Positions 24,935 through 33,975 of a stretch of 64,000 nucleotides of DNA are shown one piece after another. The first letter of the stretch is position 1. Each line of letters opens with the position of its first letter. Origin of the DNA: Rheinheimera riviphila (GTDB taxonomy: Bacteria > Pseudomonadota > Gammaproteobacteria > Enterobacterales > Alteromonadaceae); NCBI RefSeq assembly GCF_004005945.1, contig NZ_SACS01000012.1:1-64000 (forward strand). The letters are read 5' to 3'. Position numbers and translations under genes: made by a program. Under the pieces are notes generated by a model. It did no database searches, had not been told where the DNA came from, and was given only the letters and a program-made list of their open reading frames with translations.

Positions 24935-26332
24935 TTAAATCATCCACCAACCCAGTATCAGATATGCGATAAAACTCAATACCGCACAAAATACCGCATA
25001 AGGTAGCTGTGTTTTGACGTGCTCTAATAAATCGCAGCCAGCCGCAACCGCACTAACGGCCGTGGTGTCGGAGATGGGGGAGCTGTGATCGCCGAAGACA
25101 CCACCACCTAAAATTGCGGCCAGTACCAGCGCCGGCGGTAGGTTTAGCTCTACCACCAATGGCATGCCGATGGGGATCAAAATAGCAAAGGTGCCCCAGG
25201 ATGTGCCGGTGGTAAATGAGATCAGCGCACCTGCCAAAAAGATGGCCGCCGGAATTAAAAACAACGGCATCGATTCAGCAACTAACCCGGAAATATAAGT
25301 ACCAGTACCTAAGGTTTTTAAGCTGGCACCAAGCGCCATTGCCAGCAGTAAAATGGTCACCAGCCCCAGTAATTCACTCATGCCTTTATAACCAATATCA
25401 ACCAGTTGCTGATGGTTAAAATGTTTGTCAAAAGCCAGCAGCAGGTATGCCACCAAACAGGCCAGAGTTGTGGAATACAGCACTGATTTAGAGCCTGAGC
25501 CCGCGGCTAGATCGCCATTACCGGTCCAGTACATAAAACCAACCATCGACACGATCATGGTCAGCAAGGGCAATAACATGTACCGGCTTTTGCTGGCCGG
25601 GATCTCGATTTCCGGCGCTTTATTGCTGTTGTTGCTCAGCAGTAATTGCTGATTCGCAAGGCGCATGGGTCCGAAATGGCGACCACTGACAATGGTAAAC
25701 AGCACCACGGCTAGCGTAAATAAGGGGTAAAAATTAAGCGGGATGGTTTGCACTAAAATTGAAATTGCGCTTTCCGGCAGCTGATAAGTGCCAAGCAGTC
25801 CCAAAATATAAGCACCCCAGCCATTGAGTAAAATCAGAATACAAATCGGCGCACTGGTGCTGTCGATGATATAAGCAAGTTCGGCCCGGCTGAGTTTAAA
25901 TTTGTCGAACAAACCGCGGGATAAAATACCGGCGGTCAGTACCGACAAGTTGGACTCGATAAAAATGACCACACCCGTGGTAAAGGTTAACAAACGGGTT
26001 TGGCGGGCGTTTTTGGCAATGCCTTTACTAATCAGCAGGTTGACCAGCGCACTGACACCACCGGAATAGCGCATAAACGCCATCAAAGCGCCGACTAACA
26101 AGGCGAATAACAACAAGCGGGCGTTGCCAGCATCGGTCATCACCAGCACCATCGATTCCAGCACATTAAAACCGCCTAAGGTGCTGGCTTCAACCACACC
26201 GTGGCCGGATTTGAGTAACAGGAGCAACTCAGCGCTAAACAACGACAACAGCAGGGCGACAATTACTTCTTTTTTCCACAGTACCACCACCAAAGCCACC
26301 AGGGCCGGGATAAGGGTCATCCAATCCGCCAA
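24935..26332 (-). CDS. NhaC-family Na+/H+ (or organic anion) antiporter
   Basis: 465 residues, about eleven or twelve membrane helices. The family signatures are visible: FIESNLSVLTAGILSRGLFD, SFTTGTSWGTFAILIPIG and VFGDHSSPISDTTAVSA (the GDxxSPxSDT motif of NhaC-type carriers). Related members exchange sodium for protons or malate/lactate, so the substrate is not fixed. Monocistronic, convergent with the cassette region and divergent from the diguanylate cyclase gene. Confidence 0.88.
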   Translation of the reverse strand: MADWMTLIPALVALVVVLWKKEVIVALLLSLFSAELLLLLKSGHGVVEASTLGGFNVLESMVLVMTDAGNARLLLFALLVGALMAFMRYSGGVSALVNLLISKGIAKNARQTRLLTFTTGVVIFIESNLSVLTAGILSRGLFDKFKLSRAELAYIIDSTSAPICILILLNGWGAYILGLLGTYQLPESAISILVQTIPLNFYPLFTLAVVLFTIVSGRHFGPMRLANQQLLLSNNSNKAPEIEIPASKSRYMLLPLLTMIVSMVGFMYWTGNGDLAAGSGSKSVLYSTTLACLVAYLLLAFDKHFNHQQLVDIGYKGMSELLGLVTILLLAMALGASLKTLGTGTYISGLVAESMPLFLIPAAIFLAGALISFTTGTSWGTFAILIPIGMPLVVELNLPPALVLAAILGGGVFGDHSSPISDTTAVSAVAAGCDLLEHVKTQLPYAVFCAVLSFIAYLILGWWMI

Positions 26333-26603
26333 CTTACACCTCAGAATTTTTTATGATTGTTGTTACAGATCAGACGATAACATAAAATTTATCGCCTTCG
26401 CTATGCACGAAGCGCCCGCGAGAGTTGCTATTCGAGGCATTTCCGAACCTGGTGCCAATGCGCTCACTCCACTTGCGAGGCGCAATATTCTGCAGTTGCA
26501 GTGCCCAGCATCATTATGACTTAAGCAATCACTGATATATTATTCAGCAGTCCTTGCACCTGTGCAGAACACTGTTTATGTTGAATACTGCAGGTGGTGG
26601 GTA

Positions 26604-28070
26604 ATGGGTGAATGCGCGATGTTGAATCGGTTCAGTCTGATGTTGAGCATGCTGGCAGCAATAGTGTTGCTCAGTACAGTCTCGCAGGCGCAGCAGCCGG
26701 ACGCGTTACTTTTTACTGCCGAAGAAATTGCTTATTTAAAGCAAAAACAACAGCTTCGGTATTGTATCGATCCGAACTGGTTGCCGTTTGAAGCCCTGGA
26801 CGCGCAGCAAAAACACATCGGCATGTCAGCCGATTACCTGAAGCTGCTTGGTCAGTTGTTGCCACTAACCATGCAACTGGTACCAACCAAAGACTGGAGT
26901 GAATCGTTATTATTCCTGCAACAGCAACGTTGTGATTTTTTACCGCTGGCCATGCGCACGCCGTCGCGCGAAAAGTTTTTACTGTTTACCAAACCTTATC
27001 TGACCATTCCTAGTGTGATCGCAACGACCATTGATAAACCTTATCTTGAGGACTTACATCAGGTTGCCAAAATGCCAATTGGTATTCGCCGCGGTTTTGG
27101 CTTTATTGAGCTTTATCAGGCGCAATATCCGGACTTGCAAATTATACCCTACGACAGTTACGAAGAAGGGCTGCTGCAAGTGCAAAGTGGTTTGTTGTAT
27201 GGGTTTTTAGGCAATATGGGCAGCATCAGTTTTAGTTTGCAGCAAAATAAAATGACCAACCTAAAAATCAGCGGCCGCCTGACCGGGGACAGTGAAATGA
27301 GCATCGGCAGCCGGATTGATGAGCCGCTGCTGTCGTCGGTGTTACAAAAAGCCTTGCTGCGGATTGATGCTAACGCGCAGCAGCAGATTAATAATCAATG
27401 GCTAAAAGTGCAGTTTGAACACAAAGTTGATTATCGCCTGTGGTGGCTGCTGGTGAGTGTCGTGCTGGTGTTGTCGCTGCTTGGCAGTTGGTTTTACTTA
27501 AAAACCAGTAGCCTAAACCGCGCTTTGCGCTTGGCGAATGCCGAGCTGGAACAGCTGAGTCAACATGATCCCTTGACCGGTTTATATAACCGGCAGTATC
27601 TGGACACCAAATTGCAGCAAGCGCTGGCGTTATGTCAGCGTCAGCAGTTGCCATTAACGCTGGCGATGATGGATTTGGATCATTTTAAGCAAGTGAATGA
27701 TGAGTGCGGCCATTTGTTTGGCGATCAGTGTTTGCGCCATTTTGCTGCCTTATGTTTGCAAAATTTTCAGCGGCCACAGGATATGCTGGTCCGATACGGC
27801 GGTGAAGAATTTATTCTGATTAGCGTCGGTACCCCGGCGGCGGATATGAAAAAGCTGCTGCAAGCTTTTGTTGGCAAATTCGCCGCTGATGCGGTGGAAT
27901 GGGCTGGTCAGCAGCGATTTTGTACCATTAGTATTGGTGCTTATTGTCAGGTTCCACCGCTGTCATTGGACGCAAAACAGCTGCTGCAACTGGCCGACGA
28001 AGCCTTGTATGTTGCGAAAAACCAAGGCCGCGACCAGCTGCATTTGGTAGAGCCCACTGCAGCAGAGTAA
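26604..28070 (+). CDS. Membrane diguanylate cyclase with periplasmic SBP_bac_3 sensor domain
   Basis: 488 residues from the ATG at 26604 (GGTGGG upstream; the ATG five codons later is also possible). Signal/first helix, then a periplasmic solute-binding domain of family 3 (about 45-270: LRYCIDPNWLPFEALD ... FLPLAMRTPSREKFLLFTKPYL), one transmembrane helix (LWWLLVSVVLVLSLLGSWFY) and a C-terminal GGDEF domain. The catalytic motif is RYGGEEFIL and an RxxD inhibitory site (RPQD) lies five residues before it, so it should make c-di-GMP with product inhibition. It senses an amino-acid-like ligand by inference. Confidence 0.92.
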   Translation: MGECAMLNRFSLMLSMLAAIVLLSTVSQAQQPDALLFTAEEIAYLKQKQQLRYCIDPNWLPFEALDAQQKHIGMSADYLKLLGQLLPLTMQLVPTKDWSESLLFLQQQRCDFLPLAMRTPSREKFLLFTKPYLTIPSVIATTIDKPYLEDLHQVAKMPIGIRRGFGFIELYQAQYPDLQIIPYDSYEEGLLQVQSGLLYGFLGNMGSISFSLQQNKMTNLKISGRLTGDSEMSIGSRIDEPLLSSVLQKALLRIDANAQQQINNQWLKVQFEHKVDYRLWWLLVSVVLVLSLLGSWFYLKTSSLNRALRLANAELEQLSQHDPLTGLYNRQYLDTKLQQALALCQRQQLPLTLAMMDLDHFKQVNDECGHLFGDQCLRHFAALCLQNFQRPQDMLVRYGGEEFILISVGTPAADMKKLLQAFVGKFAADAVEWAGQQRFCTISIGAYCQVPPLSLDAKQLLQLADEALYVAKNQGRDQLHLVEPTAAE

Positions 28071-28091
28071 AAAAAACAACTGCAGCCGCAC

Positions 28092-29090
28092 TTAAATCAG
28101 CGAAGCCGCTTCAATTAAAAACGGGGTCGCAGATTGTTGTAAATCAACAAAATCCTGTTTTGAACGAAGCCCACGCCAACCAATTTCGATCAGACTTTGC
28201 GCCACCGCACCACCCAGATTCTGGCCAGGGCCCAGCAAGATGATGTGATCCGGCGAAAACTCCTTCACCGCCAGCTGCACGGCCTGGGTAAAGTTGTAAC
28301 AGCTGCTGACTTGAGTACCAAAAGTATATTGCTGTAGTTCGCACAGATTGTTATGCCCAGCCGGCCAAATCCGTCCGGCACCGTCGATCAGCGGTAGATT
28401 TGGCTGTTGCCAATGCTCGGGCTTAAATTTCGCGAGTGCCGCTGCAGATGCCTGTTGCATCAACGGACTGTGAAAGGCGGCATGTCCTTGTAATAACAGC
28501 GGAAAACGCTCATCCAGTGGTGGCAGGGCGGCAATCGCACTTGTCACCGCATGGTCGGTGCCGGCGAGTACCGCGTAACCACCATATTGAATCGAACGGT
28601 ATAAATCCGGCGCTTGTTGCTGTAATTGGGCAGCGACCAGCGCTTGTTTTTCCGGATCTAAACGCCAGTCGGCATCTAACAGCGGATAGATAAATTGTTT
28701 GCCAGCTGCGCCTGCGGTCAGTTGTGCCATGGTGGAGACTACTTCGGTGCCCAAAGCGGCGTCCCAGACTCCGGCGCAGCTCATCGCGGTATACCAGCCC
28801 ATCGAATTACCGCTGACGGCGACGATTTGATAATCATCCCGTGAAATGGCAGCAAACTGACTTAAACCGGCGGCGTAAATAAGAGCGGCATTATTGGCCG
28901 GTTGTTGATGCAGCGCCGGTAAATATTTGTCGGCGCCGTCCAGCTCGCTGACCGTCGGCAGATTTAACGTACGGCGTGTTTTATCAATCTGCGACAAAGT
29001 ATCGCTGTGATAAAACGGCCGTAAACAGCCAAATTCGGCTTTTTGATAGGTGCCACGACCGGGACATAACGCCAGGGCTGTTGGTTTCAT
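28092..29090 (-). CDS. FabD-like acyltransferase (AT) domain protein
   Basis: 332 residues. Nucleophile elbow AVSGNSMGWYTA (Ser) and catalytic-His block HAAFHSPLMQQA match malonyl-CoA:ACP transacylases. The FabD RG..MQ segment, whose Arg holds the malonyl carboxylate, appears instead as VVSTMAQLTAG, so the Arg seems absent; this suggests a non-dicarboxylic acyl substrate. It overlaps the E1 dehydrogenase gene by ATGA (29087-29090), so the two are translationally coupled and probably act together. No ACP or ketosynthase is adjacent. Confidence 0.82.
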   Translation of the reverse strand: MKPTALALCPGRGTYQKAEFGCLRPFYHSDTLSQIDKTRRTLNLPTVSELDGADKYLPALHQQPANNAALIYAAGLSQFAAISRDDYQIVAVSGNSMGWYTAMSCAGVWDAALGTEVVSTMAQLTAGAAGKQFIYPLLDADWRLDPEKQALVAAQLQQQAPDLYRSIQYGGYAVLAGTDHAVTSAIAALPPLDERFPLLLQGHAAFHSPLMQQASAAALAKFKPEHWQQPNLPLIDGAGRIWPAGHNNLCELQQYTFGTQVSSCYNFTQAVQLAVKEFSPDHIILLGPGQNLGGAVAQSLIEIGWRGLRSKQDFVDLQQSATPFLIEAASLI

Positions 29091-31327
29091 GGCAATTCCT
29101 TGCTAAGTGTAGTTTTAGAAGACGACGTGGCCAGTACCGGCTGCGGCAATAGCAATTTAGTGTGGGCGATAATTTGCGCCACTGACGGCAGCACGGTATA
29201 AGCCGCTGCTCCCAGCGGAATAAAACTGTCTTCTGCGCATAACCGTTGCAGCTGATAAAAAACCGGTTTGGTTTCATGTAAAGCGGTAAACAATTCTTCG
29301 CTTAATGAACCTCTGCGGCGACACTCATCAACAATCAGCACTTTGTGCTCGGAGCCCAAAGCGGCAACGATTTTTTCAATATTGAGCGGGATCAAATAAC
29401 GTAAATCCAAAACAGTGACGGCAACACCTTGTGCCGCCAGCTGTTGCTGCGCTTGCAAGCTTAAATGCAGGCCATTGGCGTAACTGATGATGGTCAGTTG
29501 TGACGCACCAGCCGCCGGGTAAATCGCCGGTGTGCCAAGTTCTGGCAGCGGCGTATCCAAAGTTGGTAACTCGCGCGCCCATAAATTATCGCCGGGCTGA
29601 TGTAAATCGCGGGTCATATAAAGTGCAATCGGCTCTAAAAAAATCACCAATCGCTGTTGTTGTTTGGCGAGCTGTATCGCCTGGCGCAGCAATAACGCTG
29701 CATCATGGCCGTTTGATGGGCAAAACAGCAAAATACCCGGAATATCGCGAAACACCGCAAACGAGTTGTCATTATGAAAGTGACCGCCAAAGCCGCGTTG
29801 ATAGCCCAAACCGGCAATTCGGATCACCATCGGGTTCTGGTACTGGCCGTTGGAGAAAAACGGCAATGTCGCGGCTTCACCACGAATTTGATCTTCAGCA
29901 TTATGCACATAAGCTAAAAACTGAATTTCCGGAATAGGTAAAAAACCTTGTTGGGCTAAACCAATGGCAAGACCCAGAATACTTTGCTCGTCGAGCAGCG
30001 TGTTTAATACCCGGTTAATGCCAAATTGCTGCACTAACTGACTGGTGACGTTATAGACACCGCCTTTTTTACCGACGTCTTCACCCAGCACCACCGCATT
30101 TGGGTACTGCGCCATCGTTTCGTGCAGGGTCCAGTTAATTAGTTTTGCCATATGCTGGGCTTTACCCAGATTATGTTTATCAAAATTCAGTACTTCTTCG
30201 CGTGGCGCGTTGGCAGGCAAAGGCGTGAGCGTTGTTGGTTTTGGAATAATGCTTTGCATCACGGCCGCAGCAGAAGTGAGTTTCGGTCGGCTGCAGGCAG
30301 CATCGGCAACCCGGGCAATTTGCTGATCTAAAGTTTCAGCACAAAGAGCCAGACTTGCCGGTGTATGAAGGATACGCGCGAGCAGCAGGGCGCTGGCGTA
30401 CAGCAATGGGTCTTGCTCCAGTTCACCTTCAATTTGCTGTTTACGCCGGTACGCCACTTCGGCATCGGCTCCGGCATGACCAAATAAACGGAAAGTTTTC
30501 AGATGCAACAAGGCTGGTTTACGCTGGGTGCGCACAAAAGTAGCTGCGGCTTGGGCGGCAAGTTTGACTTGATTTAAATCGCGCGAATCGGCACTAAAAG
30601 TCTGCATGTGCGGGCTTAAGCTGTGTTGGATCCAGCCACAAGGGGTTGGCGTGGAAATGCCAAGACCGTTGTCTTCGCACAAGAACAAGACCGGTACCGG
30701 TAAATGCTGATAATCAGCCCAACTGGCCGCGTTAATCGCGCCTTGTGCGGTGGAGTGATTGGCAGATGCATCCCCAAAACTACAAAGCGCAATGGCATCT
30801 TCTGGCCATTGCCCGGGAATTTGTAACCGCTTGGCTAAGTCGATGGCAAAAGCAGTGCCAACAGCTTTGGGCAAATGCGAAGCGATGGTGCTGGTTTGTG
30901 GTGGAATAGCCAGCGCCAGACTGCCCAGGACTTTATGGCGGCCGCCGGAAATAGGGTCATCGCTGGAGGCAGTAAAAGACAATAACAAATCATAAATTGG
31001 CGTGCTGCCCGGCAGTTGTTTACTGCGTTCAATAAAAAAGGCACCACTGCGATAATGCAAAAACGCCGGATCGGTGACGCGTAACTGCGCTGCGACGGCC
31101 GCATTGGCTTCATGGCCGCTGGAGCCGATGGTGTAAAAGCTCTGGCCTTTGGCTTGTAGCAACCTTGAGCGTAAATCTAATAAACGGCTACTGAGCATCG
31201 ATAAAAACAGCTGATTCAGCTCAGCATCGCTTAAATCCGGTGCCAGATTCAGCGGCGTTGGCAGCTGCGCGTTGCGGCATTTTTCAAAGTAAGCCGTAGC
31301 CCAGGCATGGGGTTCGTAGTTACTCAT
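29087..31327 (-). CDS. Fused E1 alpha-beta 2-oxoacid dehydrogenase (thiamine diphosphate)
   Basis: 746 residues joining E1-alpha (about 1-340) and E1-beta (about 390-740) in one chain. The ThDP motif is CSFGDASANHSTAQGAINAA; beta-subunit blocks include VLGEDVGKKGGVYNVT, EIQFLAYVHNAEDQIRGE and RIAGLGYQRGFGGHFHND. Closest in style to branched-chain or acetoin-type E1. No E2 or E3 gene is nearby; instead an acyltransferase overlaps its 3' end, and a glutaryl-CoA dehydrogenase gene lies 102 bp upstream on the same strand. Likely supplies an acyl unit to a special pathway, but it could also borrow a distant E2. Confidence 0.88.
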   Translation of the reverse strand: MSNYEPHAWATAYFEKCRNAQLPTPLNLAPDLSDAELNQLFLSMLSSRLLDLRSRLLQAKGQSFYTIGSSGHEANAAVAAQLRVTDPAFLHYRSGAFFIERSKQLPGSTPIYDLLLSFTASSDDPISGGRHKVLGSLALAIPPQTSTIASHLPKAVGTAFAIDLAKRLQIPGQWPEDAIALCSFGDASANHSTAQGAINAASWADYQHLPVPVLFLCEDNGLGISTPTPCGWIQHSLSPHMQTFSADSRDLNQVKLAAQAAATFVRTQRKPALLHLKTFRLFGHAGADAEVAYRRKQQIEGELEQDPLLYASALLLARILHTPASLALCAETLDQQIARVADAACSRPKLTSAAAVMQSIIPKPTTLTPLPANAPREEVLNFDKHNLGKAQHMAKLINWTLHETMAQYPNAVVLGEDVGKKGGVYNVTSQLVQQFGINRVLNTLLDEQSILGLAIGLAQQGFLPIPEIQFLAYVHNAEDQIRGEAATLPFFSNGQYQNPMVIRIAGLGYQRGFGGHFHNDNSFAVFRDIPGILLFCPSNGHDAALLLRQAIQLAKQQQRLVIFLEPIALYMTRDLHQPGDNLWARELPTLDTPLPELGTPAIYPAAGASQLTIISYANGLHLSLQAQQQLAAQGVAVTVLDLRYLIPLNIEKIVAALGSEHKVLIVDECRRRGSLSEELFTALHETKPVFYQLQRLCAEDSFIPLGAAAYTVLPSVAQIIAHTKLLLPQPVLATSSSKTTLSKELP

Positions 31328-31429
31328 ACAGGTCCTTTATTATTGTTTTTGGACAAGCCGCGATGCAGGTTAAGTTCGCGGCTGCTGGCCATGGCCGGAT
31401 TGTGTTACCGGTTCTTCGCGAGCCACGTG

Positions 31430-32605
31430 TTAACAAAACGCCTGCAAGCCAGTCATGGCACGACCTAAAATCAGCGCATGCACATCATGGGTACCTTCGT
31501 AGGTATTGACGGCTTCCAGGTTCATCACATGGCGGATCACATGGTATTCGTCGGCAATACCGTTACCGCCGTGCATATCGCGGGCGATGCGGGCAATGTC
31601 CAGCGCTTTGCCACAGGAATTGCGTTTAATCAACGAGATGGTTTCCACCGGCAAAGTACCGGCGTCCATCAAGCGGCCGGCTTGCAAGCAACCTAATAAA
31701 CCCAGGCTGATGTCGGTTTGCATATCGGCAAGTTTTTTCTGAATGAGCTGGGTAGCTGCGAGTGGCCGACCGAACTGATGACGATCGAGGGTATATTGGC
31801 GGGCGGCGTGCCAGCAGAATTCAGCGGCGCCCAAAGCACCCCAGGCAATGCCATAACGGGCTTTGTTTAAACAGCCAAAAGGTCCGCCTAATCCCTGAAC
31901 ATTGGGCAGTAACTGCGATTCCGGCACTTCCACTTCGTCCATCACAATTTCACCGGTAATCGAGGCGCGCAGTGAAAATTTGCCTTCAATTTTTGGTGCG
32001 CTCAAGCCTTTCGTGCCTTTTTCCAAAATAAAACCACGGATCACACCATCAAGTTTGGCCCAAACCACAAACACATCGGCAATGGGCGAGTTGGTGATCC
32101 ACATTTTGGCGCCGGACAACAAATAACCACCGTCGATTTTTTTCGCTACAGTACGCATGCTGGCTGGATCCGAACCTGAATCTGGTTCGGTTAAACCAAA
32201 ACAGCCAATCCATTGACCGGTGGCTAGTTTTGGCAGATATTTCTGCCGCTGTGCTTCGCTGCCGTAGGTATAAATTGGATGCATCACTAACGATGATTGC
32301 ACGCTCATGGCGCTGCGATAACCGCTGTCGACCCGTTCTACTTCCCGCGCAATCAGGCCATAACTAACGTAATTGATGCCAGCACAACCATATTGCTCCG
32401 GCAAAGTGGCGCCTAAAAAGCCCAAAGCACCCAGCTCCTGCATAATGGCCGCATCAAAATGTTCGTGGCGATTGGCTTCCAGAATGCGCGGCATCAACTG
32501 TTCCTGACAATAATCCTGTGCTGCTTGCTGGATCATCCGTTCTTCTTCGGTCAGTAAAGTATTGAATGCAAATGGGTCTTGCCAGTTAAATGCGGTTTTG
32601 CTCAT
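31430..32605 (-). CDS. gcdH: Glutaryl-CoA dehydrogenase / acyl-CoA dehydrogenase
   Basis: 391 residues from the ATG at 32605 ([12 protein letters not shown]), which gives normal family length; the longer frame upstream crosses the LysR operator. It oxidises and decarboxylates glutaryl-CoA to crotonyl-CoA in lysine/tryptophan breakdown. Visible blocks: [17 protein letters not shown] (FAD/substrate), [20 protein letters not shown], and the catalytic-Glu segment [19 protein letters not shown]. The divergent LysR gene with a shared palindromic operator indicates substrate-induced control. Confidence 0.9.
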   Translation of the reverse strand: MSKTAFNWQDPFAFNTLLTEEERMIQQAAQDYCQEQLMPRILEANRHEHFDAAIMQELGALGFLGATLPEQYGCAGINYVSYGLIAREVERVDSGYRSAMSVQSSLVMHPIYTYGSEAQRQKYLPKLATGQWIGCFGLTEPDSGSDPASMRTVAKKIDGGYLLSGAKMWITNSPIADVFVVWAKLDGVIRGFILEKGTKGLSAPKIEGKFSLRASITGEIVMDEVEVPESQLLPNVQGLGGPFGCLNKARYGIAWGALGAAEFCWHAARQYTLDRHQFGRPLAATQLIQKKLADMQTDISLGLLGCLQAGRLMDAGTLPVETISLIKRNSCGKALDIARIARDMHGGNGIADEYHVIRHVMNLEAVNTYEGTHDVHALILGRAMTGLQAFC

Positions 32606-32669
32606 GGTGGTGGTTCGCCTCTGTGATTCTGATTGCCATCTTATGAAGGCTGCGTATAAAGTTAAATCA

Positions 32670-32691
32670 TATACAACCTGTTGCAGGTATA
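32670..32691. promoter_or_regulatory. Probable LysR operator between gcdH and its regulator
   Basis: A 22-bp palindrome TATAC-AA-CCTG-TTG-CAGG-TATA in the 96-bp divergent intergenic region fits the T-N11-A type of LysR binding site. It sits 10 bp before the regulator start and 64 bp before gcdH, consistent with autoregulation and activation of gcdH. Confidence 0.65.
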
Positions 32692-32701
32692 GATAATAGC
32701 T

Positions 32702-33556
32702 ATGGATACACGTCAGTTGGGTTATTTTGTCGCGGTTTTTGAGCAAGGCAGCATCAGCGCAGCGGCCCGGCATTGCTTAGTCGCGCAGCCTTCGGTGTCA
32801 GCGGCGCTGTTACAGTTAGAAACTGAACTTCATTGCAGTTTGTTTATTCGCTTGCCTAAAGGCGTCAAACCAACCGAAGAGGGCGAACGGCTGTACAGTC
32901 AGGCCAGCCAAATCATCAGCCAGTTGCAGGCGGTCAAAGCCTCTTTTAGCAAACCGCCGAAACGGTTGCAATTCCGGCTTGGATTGGTACGTGCTTTGGG
33001 GGTAGAGCGGATGAGTCAGTTGCTGAAAGATTTTCACAGCCAGCTGCCAGGGCTGGAGCTGCACTTAGTCGAACCGGACGAGCCTTGTGATGCGCGGATT
33101 ATCAATATCCGGCAGCTGAAAGCCGGTGAGCAATATCAACATTTGTGGAGCGACGCCTATTTGCTGGCGATCCCGGCGTTGCATCCACTTTGCGCCAAGG
33201 CAGAAATCGCGCTGGAAGATTTTAAAAAGTTACCGCTGATTAAACGCACGCCTTGTGACGCCTGGGATCAACTGCAAACCGCACTCAATCGGCAAAATAT
33301 CAAAGCCGATATCCGCGCCAATATTCATACCATCGAATATGCCATTGGCTTGGTGGGCGCCGGTATTGGCTGCGCGTTATTACCGGCCTTTGAAAGTCAT
33401 CGCAACCGCGCGGAGATGCAAATCCGGCCGTTGCAATTGCCACTGGCAGAGCGGGAATTGGTGCTGGCTTTTAGCAAAGAATTGCAGCACCAAAGTGCGG
33501 TGAAAACCTTGTGTGAGGTGGCGAAAAAGCAGTCGTTGCTGGGTGGTTGGAACTAG
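32702..33556 (+). CDS. LysR-family transcriptional regulator
   Basis: 284 residues. The winged helix-turn-helix is at 1-60 ([26 protein letters not shown], then [13 protein letters not shown]), followed by a LysR substrate-binding domain. It is divergent from gcdH and probably regulates it in response to a pathway intermediate, by analogy with GcdR-type regulators. Length and domain order are normal. Confidence 0.9.
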   Translation: MDTRQLGYFVAVFEQGSISAAARHCLVAQPSVSAALLQLETELHCSLFIRLPKGVKPTEEGERLYSQASQIISQLQAVKASFSKPPKRLQFRLGLVRALGVERMSQLLKDFHSQLPGLELHLVEPDEPCDARIINIRQLKAGEQYQHLWSDAYLLAIPALHPLCAKAEIALEDFKKLPLIKRTPCDAWDQLQTALNRQNIKADIRANIHTIEYAIGLVGAGIGCALLPAFESHRNRAEMQIRPLQLPLAERELVLAFSKELQHQSAVKTLCEVAKKQSLLGGWN

Positions 33557-33730
33557 GACAAGAACGGGCTGAGCAGCAAAGCCAGTATCACCAACAACCA
33601 GGCCGGTTGTCGTCAATACATTAAAAAAGTGGTCGCGAGCAGGGCTGCCACTGTGACAACACAGGCTGTAGGGAAAACCAAATGATGCCAGATTTTGGTG
33701 ACAAGATTAAAACCTACATTCATCTATTTT

Positions 33731-33767
33731 CAAGGGCGCCACTCACCGCGTCAGCGGTAGTGCGCCG
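33731..33767 (+). repeat. REP-like element (copy 2)
   Basis: Same imperfect palindrome as at 5690: GGCGCCACTCACCGCG, TCA loop, GCGGTAGTGCGCC, here with CAAG instead of the GTAG head. It starts a cluster of three such elements in the 33557-33975 gap, which otherwise holds no gene I can support. Confidence 0.75.
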
Positions 33768-33796
33768 GATGATCACCCGCAATTTGGCCACCTAAC

Positions 33797-33826
33797 GGCG
33801 GACTAGCTTCGCTGAATCCGCCCTCC
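33797..33826 (-). repeat. REP-like element of a second type, inverted
   Basis: On the minus strand it reads GGAG followed by GGCGGATTCAGCGAAGC and TAGTCCGCC, a hairpin with bulges and the alternative GGAG head of REPs. It lies between the two other copies in opposite orientation, giving a BIME-like arrangement. Confidence 0.6.
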
Positions 33827-33851
33827 GTTTTACCGACATTCGTATATTTCC

Positions 33852-33887
33852 GTAGGGCGTCACTCACCGCGTCAGCGGTAGTGCGCC
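33852..33887 (+). repeat. REP-like element (copy 3)
   Basis: GTAG head then GGCGTCACTCACCGCG, TCA, GCGGTAGTGCGCC, one base different from copy 2 in the stem. Both copies are followed by GGATGATCACC or GGATGGTCACC, so the conserved unit extends past the hairpin. Confidence 0.78.
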
Positions 33888-33975
33888 GGATGGTCACCTG
33901 TATTATTTGAACAATGGCTGGTGGCCAACGTTTTAACCCAAGTGAGCTATTGCTCTTTGCGACCTGCCATCGCAC

